Part shown: positions 12,796 through 26,325 of the stretch, piece by piece
Layout of the letters: each line of letters begins with the position of its first letter
How positions within the stretch are numbered: the stretch's first letter is position 1
NCBI GenBank assembly: GCA_023055505.1
Contig: JALIRH010000001.1
Span: 96,316,530 to 96,380,529 of the forward strand
Source: Callipepla californica brunnescens
Taxonomy: Eukaryota > Chordata > Aves > Galliformes > Odontophoridae
Direction: 5' to 3'
DNA length: 64,000 nt
The notes under the pieces: generated by a model
Database searches by the model: none
Seen by the model: only the letters and a program-made list of their open reading frames with translations
Told to the model about the DNA's origin: nothing
Made by a program: the position numbers and the translations under genes

Positions 12796-12915
12796 AGAAT
12801 CACAGAATCTTGAAATCGTAAATATGTTGTTTGGAAGGGATCTCAAGAGATCATCTAGGCTAACCTCCTTCTTGAAGTAGGACTACCACCACTGCTGCAT
12901 TAAGTCAGGCAGAAC
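12796..12915 (-). mobile_element. Old CR1 3'-end fragment
   Basis: Minus-strand CR1 3' UTR remnant. AGAATCACAGAATCT marks the octamer end, followed by GGAAGGGATCTCAAGAGATCATCTAG and a CTAACCTCC block. It is degraded and short, so it is an old insertion. Confidence 0.75.
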
Positions 12916-15693
12916 TCTTCACAGATTTCAGTAGATAAAATTTCTTGTGTATTTGCTTGAGTGCTTTAAAGTTCAAGGAGAGGAAAAACAAATGGGTCAT
13001 GAGTAAGTGTGATCTGAAATTCTGATTTGCATTTGAATGAATATTCGCACATTTTTTTCCTATTTTTCCCTTGGGCCATGAAAAATACAGGCACTGATTA
13101 CTGAGAACTCTCTAGACCGACTGTTTGGTATGGTTTGTGTTTGCCATGTAAATGTATAGTGTTTAATACAGTATCTATACAAATATAATTCTGATTGACA
13201 AACTTGCCCAGAAACAGAGTCATCTCCTAAGAGGAGAAAGTCATTAACATTTTAAAAAATGAAATCCTACAGGAAAGCTGAATAGACACTGCGAGGGAAA
13301 GTAGTACTTTGAAATGTTTGAAGGTACGAGCAGTCAATATTAAGGATTTCTTTGTTTTTATTGGAACAAAATTCAAGGATTTTTTTCTTTCAATAAGAAA
13401 CACTTGATATGCAAACTAGAGGAATTCAAAAAAGGACTGAGGAATAATTAATTTTATGAGATATATTGGAACACAAAAACAGAATTGTAAATTACATATT
13501 TAAATTTTTTAAAATAAGAAAATGTACAACTTGTTAAAGAAGCCTTTAGCATTTGAGCTCCACAGAGAACTATAAGGAGGAAGGATACTTGCTCTGAATG
13601 CAGCTTATGTGATCGCAAGTTTCTGGAGAGCAATCCTTTGGTCAAAAAATATACTGCCATTCAGGGAGAAAAACATGAGCTGTTAGGTAAGTATTTTATA
13701 TGTAGGTAACCTATAGCATGAGTGAGACATCAGTGAAAATATACATATTACCTTGCATATTACATGTTATAGAAATCTATAACTCACTATTGTTTATTGT
13801 AAAACCTGTAGATAAACTTTCAAATGGCACTTTCATGAGACTGTAGAAGCCTCACTTTGCTGTAATGCACCTAAATCAGAACATGAACTTTGCGGGGCAG
13901 GTCTGCAGTGCATTAATTTGCTTCCTATCAACGTCATAAACTGAGAGCTGCCTGTGATCCCTGGGCCGTGGATTTACTGCAAGTTTCCCTCTGCAGAATA
14001 GCAACTTGATCAGACTCTTCAAAAGCAGGAGGTGATCCTACAAGCCTCCTGCGCTAGCCCTTTGCAGACTGGCTGGTAACAATTAGAACAGAGTATAAAA
14101 CATAGGTTGTATTTAAGAGCAAGCTGATTACCTTGTTGTTCAGCTGTGCCTAAGTAAAACTTGTTTTGTAACTCACCGATCAAAAGCACATAAATGCAGT
14201 TTTCTCTGTAGTCCTCTAGCACTAATATTTCTCCCTCATTTCCACTATTATTCATTCTTAAGTCAGGGCCTTGTGCTCAGGAAGTCACAGTAGTTACAAT
14301 TCTACTTCATGATTTCTCTATCAGTGAAGTAGTATCCAGGGCAGTCTGTGCGCTCCTCTCCCACACTTGCCAGACGTTTCTGCTTGTACAGCTTGTGCAG
14401 TCACCATATAAAATTGTTCATTGCAGTGATCTGTGCTTATTTTACAAGCATTCAGGAGAGAAGGGGGGAAGACACCAAAGATTACTTCTCAGCTGTGGTA
14501 ACTTGCGCATACACTTAATATTATTTGATACATAAAATATTCTAGACCTAATACACCATAATATACCAACAGGAGTGTTGGTGGTGAATGTGTTTTATTA
14601 AATTTCCAAGAGGAACTATAATTGATCTTCTGAGCATTTTAATAGAATAAATGACAACATGCAACACATAGCAAAGCACGTTCCCCCAGCTATTTTTAAT
14701 GACAAGTGACTTGTCTCTGGTTCCTCCAGACAATATTTGGGATTTCAGAATTTCTTACAGATTATTTAACTTGAGCTTAGTACAGCTTTCCTGTCATCTA
14801 TTCAAACACCATATTACTTTGTGTGATTGTCTTTTACCTTTGACCTATCTGGCTTTTGGTGTTTTACCTTGTTCAAGAGATCTTGTCAGTTGCTTGCTGG
14901 CTCTACAGTCTCTGGATACTTTTTCACTCTATTTCTGCTTATTCCCAGCATTAAATTTTGCAGGAAATGATAAAATTCTTTTTACTTGATTTGAGATCCC
15001 ATTGACTTCTATCCGTTGTGTGCAGAATGAACATTTGTTTGCATTCTAGAATTGTATTCTACAAGTTTGAAGAGTGCATAACAAATAATTCTGTTGGTTT
15101 TAAAAGACAAGTTGATGTTATGTACTGTGCTTGCTGCCTTAGAATATTGTGTTCATTTCTATGATGCAGATATTCATACAGTTGTCCCTAAATAAGGTTC
15201 AAAGTTGTAGAAAACAGGCATTTGAGATATTATAATTAAGTACTCAATTTAAACACACTTACAAATGCCAGAGGTAATGACTCTTTGAAGTTTATCACTC
15301 ATAGTAATCTTTTCATAGTAAAAAAAGGCAAGTAATACTGTGACCAAACAAAATTAGAACCATAAATCAGATCAGCCCTTTGCTTATTTTTTCAACAAAC
15401 AACCAGCTCAATAAATCACTCTACATGCCATGTACATTAAGATCACTGCTTTTCTTGTATTTATATTATCAGAATAGTATAGTATGCCGTAAAATATTTG
15501 TATGTAAAGTGAGTCAATGGATATTTAAACAGAGAAAAGAAAAAAAAAAGAGAGAGAGACAGGAACAGAAGTTTTATTATATTAAGAGCAATACTATTTC
15601 CAGTGTATTTTTGGTTGGAAAACATGAAATGTATGTAACATTCCAGTAGGAGAAGTAGAAGTAGGAGAGTACAAGTATCATGCTTCTATAGAT
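12916..15693. other. Unique AT-rich non-coding sequence
   Basis: No gene or repeat family recognised. A small A-rich/(AG)n patch lies at 15533-15560. The part around 13840-13990 is low in simple repeats and could be conserved, but nothing specific is visible. Confidence 0.5.
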
Positions 15694-16226
15694 AAATGGG
15701 TCGCTCTGAAGGTAATGTAACCTATTTATATCCATGGAAAATCAAACAGATACAAAAAGCTTTTTGATAGAACAAAATCTCAGCTACAATAAACTAATTT
15801 TCAGTGTAGCCACCAGATTAGCTGTGCATTTTCTGCCACTGATGACCAACAATATGCATGCAGTGCTTGTAAAAATCTTCATGGCTGTCAGGAATATGAC
15901 TTGTTGCCATTGTCGATATACATCAGCCGTCTGTGCTCACATCCACTGTCTGATCTCCTTAAAGGTTCAGTATCGATGAATGTCAGTTGGTGCCATTTTT
16001 TTCACATGGAGGAATTCAGCGACACACCTTCGCTTCATACGTACTTCCACATTGGATGTTATTTTGTCAGGCTGCCCCTCCACTGCCATCTGTCACACAG
16101 CAGTAAAATGTAATGGCATATTGACAGGAAGGTTCAACTTCTACTGACATACCACCAACATCCACTTCTGATGTCATGAGCTAACATCATAAAATAGAAG
16201 GCATTACTTTCTGAGTATTCCTTGTA
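15694..16226 (-). mobile_element. Internally deleted mariner (Galluhop-like)
   Basis: Both terminal inverted repeats are recognisable. The left one includes GCTCTGAAGGTAATGTAACC and the right one reads, reversed, as ACTCAGAAAGTAATGCC. On the minus strand the transposase N-terminus is still legible (RCVAEFLHVKKMAPTDIHRY, then a stop). After it the sequence jumps to the transposase C-terminal/3' region (FYKH-type block near 15870-15890). The catalytic DDD/E core is gone, so about 530 bp remain of an expected 1.2-1.3 kb. It cannot make transposase and is a MITE-like derivative. It shares its architecture with the copy at 23073. Confidence 0.85.
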
Positions 16227-19200
16227 AATTATGCAATATTGTTAATGTATAAGTAACAGAATATTTTAATTTTTAGTATTTTTCTTAAAATACTGAACAA
16301 AAACAACAACAGCAAAAAAAGCAAACACCAAAAATATAAAACAAACTAGTGGGGCATGTGACCTTGTTCTTCTGAAACTAACACATCAGTCTGGTTCAGT
16401 GGCAGTGCTTGCAATTTTTTTTTAATCTTTCAAGGAGTTAATCAGAGATTTTTGATGAAACTGTACTCTTCTTGCACTTCATCTTTGACAATTGTTCACA
16501 ATTGTGTGTACTGCCAAAAAGCAATGGCATGAATAAATGTGGTTGAGAAGTGAAGGATAAGAGTGGTAAGTGCAGAATTATGAAAATCTGGTAGTGAGAC
16601 ACAATCAGATTTTTCAGTTGAATATCTGATTGCAGCTCTATATATTCTGTTTGAAAATTTTCAGGTCATATATTTTTTATCAGTTGAAAATATAGTGGCA
16701 TAAATTGATATTTTAGCAGTCTTGAAATCAATTCTCAAATTCCTTTATTGAAATGGAAAAGTGTTTAAGCCATTCATCGTAGAAAAAATGAGGCAATTTA
16801 ATCATGCTTACTAATACTGTGATAATCTGATTTTGTCCTTACACTCTCAATGAAACTGTAGTATAACATAAGGTCAGGACAAAGTAATTACACTGCACAA
16901 GAAAAAAAAATGGCCTGAATCCCTCTGTTTCCTACTGTTGCTTTCCATGAGGAAGATAATATTGGTCTTGAGAAAAAGAGAACTGGAGAGACATCAAGGG
17001 TGTGCAGGAGGACATGAGGGCAGATCAGTAATCAAGGCAAAAAAACCTCTCACTACTGCTCTGATCTTCAAAGAATAAGAAATTTTATTTTGATACAGTA
17101 TTTCTCCTAATGCTTTATTGTTCATGAGAAATTAATTGCAATAGATCACGAGAATTCAGTATAAATTTGAAAGAGGTTGCAAAATGTTTTGGTAAAAATG
17201 TATTTATAACCTCATTATACATTTTTTTTTTATTTTAATATTGTAAAATGCAGTACAAAATCTTACTGTAGAATGATACAATCCTCTTATATCATAGGAA
17301 TATTTCTGTGATTTTCTTGACCAAAAAGCAAATGTACAGCTGCATTTTTATTTAATAATGTTGTAAGATTGCTGTCTCTGTTCTATCCTGGTATCCCACA
17401 GTATTCTCAAAATTAACTATGACATCGAAAACTGCATCATTTTGTTTAAGGCAAAATCTTAATGTCTTGAGGTTATTTTTGTTCAGTGAAAATTAATTTT
17501 GATCAATATCTAGTTTTCCTTGGTCAGAAGATTGTGTCCAACTCCTTGATTGATGCAGCACCACCCCCAGTTCAAACCCTATGTCTCAGAGTACAGGCAT
17601 GTGAACATCAAAGAGGATGAGGTAAATGGTACTGTGCCTTATGCACTGATGGTATGTGCCCACAGAAAAGGCACAGCAAAAATCTCAGTGAAGAGCTTTA
17701 AACAAACAGTCTTTACCTTCCTAACTTTATCTCAGCTGCTGAATGGTAATTCATCAGTCCTCAGAAGCTCTAGGGCTGTCCCAGAGGAGATCAGAAAACT
17801 TTATTATTTGTTCAATTTCTTAAAATAAAAAACAGAGCACATTGCTTTGTGCTGATTTACCTATGCTATGGAAAGAATAAACAACCACAGCTTTACCCTA
17901 CCTTTTTTCTGCCAGCAGGGGTAACAAAATCCTAGATGGGCATTGAATAGCCTTGGTTAAGATACTTATTGATGTGGATAGACAATGGTTTATGCAACAC
18001 ATTTCTGACCTTTCATCCAATCTCAAAACTTTAATTCTGGGCCTCACTGACTTCTCCCCCAAACCTAGCATCCCACTGTATTTTCTATTAAATGCAGATA
18101 TGAGAAAAGACAACATGGGAGAAATGGTATATTTACTGGATAACAGCTAACTTCATTCAAAGACACAAATCTCATAAAACAAAACATAGCTTGTCCTGCT
18201 AGATTTTGAATGGGCTGTCATGTCCTTGTTTTACTGTATATTTTACCTCACAATAGACAAATGTTTGGATGTGAGCTGAAACAAAATGACTGGAGCTGAT
18301 TTCTGAATTGCTTTGTTACGCATTATTCTAGTTTAATGCTCTTGTATTTGCAAGAAAAGAAAAATCAGTTGCTATTTTTGTGCAATAATTTGTTCGAGTT
18401 AATCCTCTTTCCACCATTTCACTGAGATATTCAAAGTTACTAAAGCAGAATCAATCGATAGAAAAAGAAAAATCTTAGATTTACTTCAATGAAACATTTC
18501 TGCACATCATTTATTACACTGAAAAGATAATGTCTGCCATTTCATAAATGTCAGTAGATAACCAGATTAAATGTTTAAATTGTATTACATTATTTGTATT
18601 TTTCGTTTGTGTAAAATTAATGTTAAACTAGATCCTCTCGAGACTCTTGCAAGAGTCATCTTTGAGTACTTCTGCTGAAATCAATCTAAAAATATTTACC
18701 ACTGTGTAAATCATGTAATAGGAGCATGTATCTTAGTTAGATCTTGCCAATATTAAAGAGATTTACAAAAATCCAGCATGTTTGGTGTAGTGTATTCCTT
18801 TGACACATTTTAAGTGTTATTAATTGATTTGCAGATCAGATACTGTACAGTAACAAAAAGAGATAGTATATCACAAACTTCTGTGATTGCAGCTCTATTT
18901 CTATGGTTACATTAAAAAGTGCCACTGTTTGGAAGGATGTGCATGTGTTTCTGTGTGTATTTATATTTATATGTATATAAATATATTTAAAAACTAAAAC
19001 TAAAGTGCTTTCTTGCCCTTAAAAAAGCTCTCTTTTTAGATTTTTCAGAATTTGTAGCTTTAACGCATTTCCAATGCATTTTCATTAATAATTTATTCCA
19101 CCATCTTACGAATCCACTTCAAGTCACAAACAATAACAAGCACAGTTAGACTGCCTACAAATGTAGCCTCTTTTCAGTGACTTCCAAATACGTGGGGATT

Positions 19201-22200
19201 TAGTTCAATAAGGCAGTGCACCTGAAAGACAAAAGAACTCAAGTGAACCAAACTGAAAATCACAACAGATGTAGGCTTCTGAGCAGACAAAGTGCCTATG
19301 TATATTGGCGTTGGGCTGTACTCAAACAAGACCAGCAGCAACACTTTACATTCAACTTTTATTTTTGCAAAAGTAGGACACTGAACTTTTCTTGATTGCA
19401 TATTTAATTTGAGATTTGAGAAGGATTAGTTCTAACTGGCCTGACCATCTCTCCGTCTCATTTTTTACTCCTTACTATTTTATGGTGCATGCATCTCTTA
19501 CATCTTTTTCTCTTCACAGAGCTACTCCCCAGCTAATTTAGGTTCTACATATAAAGTCAGATCCAGTTCTTATTCAGGAATGTCTAGTATCCTTGGCTTC
19601 TAACAGAATATCCGATCATTTTTCAGAAAGATAATTTATACTGCTACATACATTACATTTGGCCCATGAATTATTATTTGTGAAATGGGTATAGAATAGC
19701 TTGACTAGCAGTGAAACAAAATCTGTGTTTTCTTGCAGAGAAGCAGTCTACTAATTTTAATCTATAGCTTTCGTAGAAGTTAAGAGTTGTTATAAAGTCT
19801 AAGTCACAAAATAACGATGATATGACAAAAGAACATCTGATGTTTTTCCATGATTCTTGCTATTTGTTGTGTTTTATTATTTCACAGGTAAATAACAATG
19901 TAAGCACCATGTACACAAATTGAAAGGCAAAGTATATATAAAAAGTATGTGTATAAATAAACACACATATATAACGTATATATCAAAGTGCATTTTCAAG
20001 TAGAGACATACATAACAAGAACTACACAGCAAGACTTTATTTCCTTTTTAATGTATTAAATTATATTTAATTAATTTAATTATATTTAACTTAAGATTAC
20101 ACAGATAATCATAAATAACCATGTGCATCACTGTGTCTCTAGGCTCACTGCCTAGAAGGGAGATCATTTCTCACTGGCAAGCCAAGATCAGGCAATTGGA
20201 AACACCAAGGGAAAAGAGTGTATTTCAGTATCTGGACGTATGATACCTATGTTACTGCTTCAGCTAGCATTGGCTGAAATTCAGCTCTGGCTCCTGAAAT
20301 CACCTTCTTTTTGGCAGCAAGATAGTCTTTTCTTGTAACAACTCTAAGATTAAAAGTCACCTAGAATGGGATGATCGAAGTCCTGGATTCCTTTCTGGTT
20401 TTTAAAAGCACAAATAGCCTCCATTTCCAGATCTATGCCTGTTCAGAAGCCTAAAGGTGAGGAGAAGGTGTGAAGCTGAGTCGCTGTTCAGGACTGTAAT
20501 ATTCATGACTTAAAATGGAAGGGACCAACAAGGTCCAATGCAGTGTTTTTTGTCTAAAGCGTCAACTATTTGACAACCTTTATAGGAGAAGTAAATTAAA
20601 AGAAAATGAATGTATTTCATTTAAAAGTAATAGGGAAATGCCAATACCTTTTTCTGTAATACACCAGAAAAACTTGAAATGCAGACACCAGTAAAAATAA
20701 AAGACTGTTTATAAGGTACTCTGCATGTGTTGTTTCAGATTGCATGGTATTCTCCTGACAGTGAATACCAAGACTAGTTCATCTCCTTGCCATCTAGAAA
20801 TACAACTTTCACAATTGCAGAAGATGGCCAGGCATAGCAGTATTAAGTAGCTTTAGATATATTCCTAAAGTGAAAAACACATTAAGTATGATATCTGTTG
20901 ATTTCTATGAAACTCACCTACTTCTCTCTAATCAAAGATTTAGAGAATATAGACAAAATTTAAGAAAGAAGTATGCAAAAAGTAGGAACAAAGTATACTA
21001 GTTTATGATCAGAATAATTATTTTTTTCTTTCCACATCCTGGCAGATCAGTCTGGAAGAATCAGGAGATTCAACTTTAAGTCAAAAATTTTCAATACAGG
21101 TAGAAGTTAAGCTCAATCCATAGCACAGAACAACTTAGAAGGAAACTCCATCAGTGTGTTTCTGCCTCTCAAAGTTAGGACACGCATATTTCTTGATTTA
21201 TGTGAGATGAGACAAGACACTTTGGGAGAGTAACTAACCAGAAATATTTTTGCAGACTGTAGGGCTTAATAACAACTAGCAACTTTATGAATTGAAAATA
21301 TTTTTGAAGGTAGGAGGGATTTGCATTCATGCTGACAGCTTCTGTATCAAGTTTAGCCCAGTGGGAATTGAAACCGCTGAGATATTAAACCTTGAAAAGA
21401 GGGATTTATAATGGAAAGGCTGACAGAACTTTAATTATAGCCAGTAGCAGTTTAAGCATACTTAAACGTACTGTGTTTTTATAAGGACATTATAAAAACT
21501 AAAGGGATAGAGGTCACACATTAGATTGTGCTGGAGTAACCACTGGAACATCTAAGCCTTTAGGCCACTTCTTGGCTTCTGTTCACAAACCGAGAGATAT
21601 AAAGTTGAGTACCTGAGATTCTAGGTTATATTAGACAACAAGATCTCATGTTTTTAAAATTATTTCACTAACAATATTCACATATGTGTATTTCCTCAGG
21701 AATGCATAATTGGTAGTTTTCCAGCCTTATACAAATACACGAAAGTATCAAAATAAGTATAAAAAATATTTTCTTTATTCAGCCAGATCTCTGCCCAAGC
21801 CAGGTAGTATATTATGTTACTAGCAAGAATATACAGTGCTACAGATAATCTGCTATCCTATACCTTTATGGCATGCACATTCATTTTTGTAGCTCATGTA
21901 TTTTAAGGCTATTAGTGTATAATATTGTTAAATACTATATAATAATATTTAAAATATCTTGCTTATAAGCATACTATTTATAAAGCAAGAATTTAACACT
22001 ATAGAATGGAGTCATACTGGCATCCCTAGTGAATTAATTTGTCTATGGGTAGACAGGCCAGAACTGCAGCAAACATCTCAATCCTGGCAATGAGTTTAGG
22101 ACATGAGACCTAGAGTCAGTAGGCAGCAAATTTATCTCCTGAAGATGTCTCAGCAGCAAGAATTATTTACAAAACTCAGATGAACTGAACATACTTCTGA

Positions 22201-23072
22201 TTCTGAAGGAATTCTTGAAAGGCTATCACAATTAGTTTGGATGAAACAGCACATATGAAAAAATCCAAGTTCCCCAAGTAGGAACCAACAAGGAGTCATA
22301 CAAATTTTTAAAGTTACTCATTTATATTTTTTAGTATATTGCTTAATGTTATGCAATTAACAACTTGTCAATGTATTCAGCTCTCCCATTTCAGAAAACC
22401 ACACCAGCAAACTGACCTCTGGGCTAATTGATTCTAAGAGGTTAGTTTATGGGAAGCTGTTTTGAGATAGAAGAATACACTCTGAGCTCTTAGACATCCA
22501 ATGTTTATGAAAATTTAGCTTGCCCAGTTTAGCACAACATTACTACACATGGCACACAGGTCAGCTCTCACAGACTTCTATAACCAGGACACAGACAAGA
22601 ATAAATGACTTCACAGTGTGGAGTGTAGACCATTTTTTTATGTTTTATTTTTTTTTGCTTTGGACTACGGTAACATTTCCAGTACTACTTAACTTCTATC
22701 TTTATATATCTTGAGTCAGGCTGATTCACACTCCTGCTATCTAATATCTACTATGAAAATATGTGGATATATTTACTGCATTTTAACAAAAGATGTGAGC
22801 TGAAAGTGTGGGACTTAGTGTGGGGCTATGTTGCAATGCTGAGGGAAATGTCAGTGTCAGTCATTACTGAAACACTACCAATAGGAAAGAGGACATCAAC
22901 TAATGCAGACAAAGAGAAACCATATTCTGCACATGAAACTTCATATCCTATAGAGAAAGCTTTCAAAGAAAATGTAGGGGTGTCATTTTGAGTGTACCTA
23001 CAGGATTCAAACAATTTAAACCCCACATTTCAAAGTCTGAACTTGGCCTTGTCACTTACACTGAATATAGCT
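16227..23072. other. Long stretch of unique AT-rich sequence
   Basis: No gene or transposon recognised over about 6.8 kb. Local AT-rich or alternating patches occur at about 18940-18990, 19930-19985 and 20045-20092. An open frame of 92 codons at 17550-17828 (+) lies in slightly GC-richer sequence but matches nothing I know and has no splice context I can support. Confidence 0.5.
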
Positions 23073-23566
23073 GTGAGGAATGCTCCAAAAATAATGCCTC
23101 CTATTTTGTTATGTTGGCCCTTCACCATTACATTTTGTTGCTATGTGACAGGTGGCAACAGAGGGGCAGTCTGACTAAATGGCATCTGACATGGAAATGC
23201 ATAGGATGCAATTGTGTGTCACTGAATTCCTCCACGAAGAAAAAAATGGGAATCATTTACATTCTTCAATGCTTTCTGAATGTTTATGGAGCAAAAACAA
23301 TGGATATGAGCACCCACAGGTCATAGTTGGTACTTTTCATCTGTGGTGACAGTAGGTCATTTCTGCTGGGGCAGATTTTTCACATGCATGACATGCAGGC
23401 TTTTGTTCATTGCTGGTAAAAGAGCACAGATAGTGGTGATGACTGTGTTGAAAAATAGTGTTTTGTAGCCAAGAATTTGCTCTATCAAACAGTGTTATTG
23501 TGCTCTTCGTATCTGCTGCAGTTTCCCTGAAAAGAAATAGGAGGCACTACTTTTGGAGTGTCCTAG
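23073..23566 (+). mobile_element. Internally deleted mariner (Galluhop-like)
   Basis: Terminal inverted repeats of about 30 bp are clear: GCTCCAAAAATAATGCCTCC near 23082 and its partner, reversed, CACTCCAAAAGTAGTGCCTCC ending near 23564. In the plus frame the transposase N-terminal part is still legible, ending in FLNVYGAKTMDMSTHR, the helix-turn-helix region of mariner transposases. The catalytic core is missing. The deletion matches that of the 15694 copy, so both come from one non-autonomous subfamily. The copy is inactive. Confidence 0.88.
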
Positions 23567-25938
23567 ATATATGCAACTCTAAACAATTCCTGGTCAGTCA
23601 GTGTGGCTCAAGCAAGTCAAAAGGTTGGGCACCCATCACTAGGCACATATATTTAATTACCCTTGTCAAACTGAATAACCAGCCAAAGATTCAGGACTTC
23701 TCAGATTGCTCTTGTAATGAGCCAAATATTCTTAGCCATGTTTTAAGTTGGTACAATTTTGTTTTCATACATATGGAAAGAAATAGAAACCACATCTCAT
23801 AACATTATTTTCGACTTGGTCAACAACATCCAAGGAGCTTTCAAATGGTATTTTTCTCCTTGTTTTTTTTTTAGATAGACCTCTTTGGAACCATGCTTCC
23901 CCCTGTTTCTCAGCCAGTCTGTTTCTGAACGTGAATTCCAACACCATTTTACACCATAAAAAGAGATTGAATTCTTGAGTAGGCTGCATGAAATGAAGCA
24001 AAGGCAGATGACAGAAAGAGAGGGAAGAAAATCCGTCTCCCAGAGCTATTTCAAATGAAGATAGCTCTTCATAAGTCCAAGATGTCAGAGTGAGAGTAGG
24101 TAAATGGAGAGGCTGCCAGAGCCTGTAGACACAGTGCTTGAATAAAATTCTATGCAGATATTTTTCTGACCTAGTGGTTGGGATATCCACTTTCACAGGG
24201 ACCACAGCAGTGCTGAGTGTTAGCAATGGACTTGCCAAGCACCCCTTCATCAACATCAGATTACATATATATGGATTTGTGGACTTTGAGAATTTTCTTT
24301 GCTTCCTCGTGGTTTGAAAATCCACTTTGGAGGCCTAAGGAGAGTAGGCTTTGCATTTAAAAAACAGGGAAGTATTTTATGAGTTTTAGCATACCTTTGA
24401 CCATTTCATTCAAAATGAGTTAATTAAACTCCAGAGATGAGGAAGACCTATTGAAACATTGGGAACATTGACCTTTTCCTTTGACTGTCACCTTATTTAA
24501 ATAATTCTAGGTTTAATTAACTGACTTCGAATGAATTGATAGAGGGTTACTGTCACTTATAATTTTTCCTCTTTGAAATGCACCAGTTCTTTACATCTGC
24601 TGTAGCCTCCTATGTTCACCCTAATTATAAAAGTGAACAGTTTTAGAAGCTGAATTTTCACTTTTAAGTATCTAACAACTGCCATATTTATACAATAGGA
24701 AACATTTAGTAGGATAAATGGTATATAACATGCACATAAGGACATTGATTCATGCAATAAAAGAATTTAACATTTATCCAGATCTGCCATTAATGAAAAG
24801 TTAGCTTTTTAATGCTGAAGTTTTTGTAGAAAGAAGAAGTTGTTCAAAAGTATACAGAAAAAAAGTGTAAGTATTGGTATTTCTAAACATGAGTTGTAAT
24901 AAAAATTAATGAACATTTAAAAGTTCCAGCTTCTCAAGTTAGATAAGAATCCTAGGTCAAGATACTCTGAGATGAGAAGTGCTTGCAAAATGCCTTACTC
25001 AAGAGCATAGAAGGAGGATAAACAGAATTAAATATGTCCAATCTTGTCTTGTCTTTTTGAGGTTAATTTCTAGAGTGAACTAATGTTCAAACTGTGTTTG
25101 GGAGTAAAGTAGTTCAAGTACCTGAAAACATATCAGGAAGATAGGGGACAAAAGGTGATCAAGTAGAGCACTTCTTGCCCTTTATTCCTGAGCCCGCTTA
25201 CTTAACGTTATTCACGAGTCTAATTAGCATAGTAGGCAAGCTTTCCAGAATCATTTAAACAATCCTGCTCACTTTCTTCTACCCTCTTGCTCTCTTTAAA
25301 CATACTATCTGCTAGTCTGTGTGTGCACATATGTAACAATGTTGCTAGTACTACCGTGTATGTGCTTACTATTATGTAGGCATAGGTTGATGAATATGAA
25401 TGCATATGTGTATATCTTCCAAGATTACTTTTAACTGTCAAATATAGGTGTTTGTGTTGATTATTTATGACTCAGAAAGACAAAGAAATAGCCTAAGGAA
25501 GAGCAAGAAGGAATGTAGAGCTTACAGATAACACATCTCACTTTTATAGATGAGGATCTCGAAATAAGCTGCTTGCTTTATTGTCTATTCAAATAACGAA
25601 TCATTGATTACAATAGTTAGGAAAGTGATACCACAGCTTAATGACATAGCACATCATTCTCTGACCTAAAGATCTGTGAAACATAACTTCCATCAAACCT
25701 GCTCTTATTATCACTTTGTTCTTCCTGATCATGTGGAATGGATTCTCTGTCTCATTGTATAACTTGCAGGGTCTGCTCCATAATGTGCTGATGTCAATTG
25801 CTGTACCTCATCACTTGCCTGATGAAAGAAAACAGAAAAACAACTTCAGTAAGCAGTAAATAAAACTCAAAATGAAGACAAATATCTATCTTGGGTATTG
25901 GTAATTAGTTTCTTGTTACAAATTTATGACAATGTTTA
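23567..25938. other. Unique non-coding sequence with one 186-codon ORF
   Basis: No repeat family recognised. A minus-strand open frame of 186 codons at 23765-24325 is the longest frame in the window outside transposons and microsatellites. It begins about 200 bp from a mariner end. Its predicted protein (rich in L, F, S and K, ending GFYFFPYV) has no domain, signal peptide or motif that I recognise. It could be chance or the decayed coding part of an unrecognised element. Confidence 0.4.
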
Positions 25939-26073
25939 CTTTTCTTTCCCTTTCTTTATTTTCTTTCTTTTTTTCTTTATCTCTTTTTCTCTCTTTCCTT
26001 TCTTCCTTCCTTCCTTGCTTGCTTGCTTCCTTCCTTCCTTCTGCCTTGTCTTGTCTTGTCTTTCATCCTCTCT
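25939..26073. repeat. Pyrimidine tract (CTTT/CTTC)n
   Basis: About 135 bp of nearly pure pyrimidine on the plus strand, moving from CTTT-type to CTTC/CTTG units and ending in CTTGT repeats. It is an interrupted microsatellite. The open frame across it is compositional only. Confidence 0.93.
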
Positions 26074-26178
26074 AAGAACTTCCCCTCTGTATCTTTGGGT
26101 AGTAAATAAATACTGATTTTTTCTTTGCTGAAATGCTTAGCACCTTTGGCTGTGATGCATTCAGATGATATGTTAACA

Positions 26179-26325
26179 GAATCATAGAATGGTTGAGGTA
26201 GGAAGGTCTGGACTAGCTAGCCTGCTCAAGCAAGGCCACATAGACTAGCTTGCCCAGGGCAATGTCAACGTGGCTTTTGAAGATCTCCAAGAAAGAAGAC
26301 ACCAAAACATCCCTGGACAACCTGT
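26179..26325 (-). mobile_element. Old CR1 3'-end fragment
   Basis: Minus-strand CR1 tail starting with AGAATCATAGAATGGTTGAG at 26179, then a diverged 3' UTR. The end of ORF2 is still readable at about 26290-26325 as the CCTGGACAACCTGTT block. It is truncated and degraded. Confidence 0.85.

Noticed and set aside
20510..20545. A CR1 3' end (AAAATGGAAGGGACCAACAA)
   Set aside because: Similarity is limited to about 20 bases with no octamer or downstream CR1 block.
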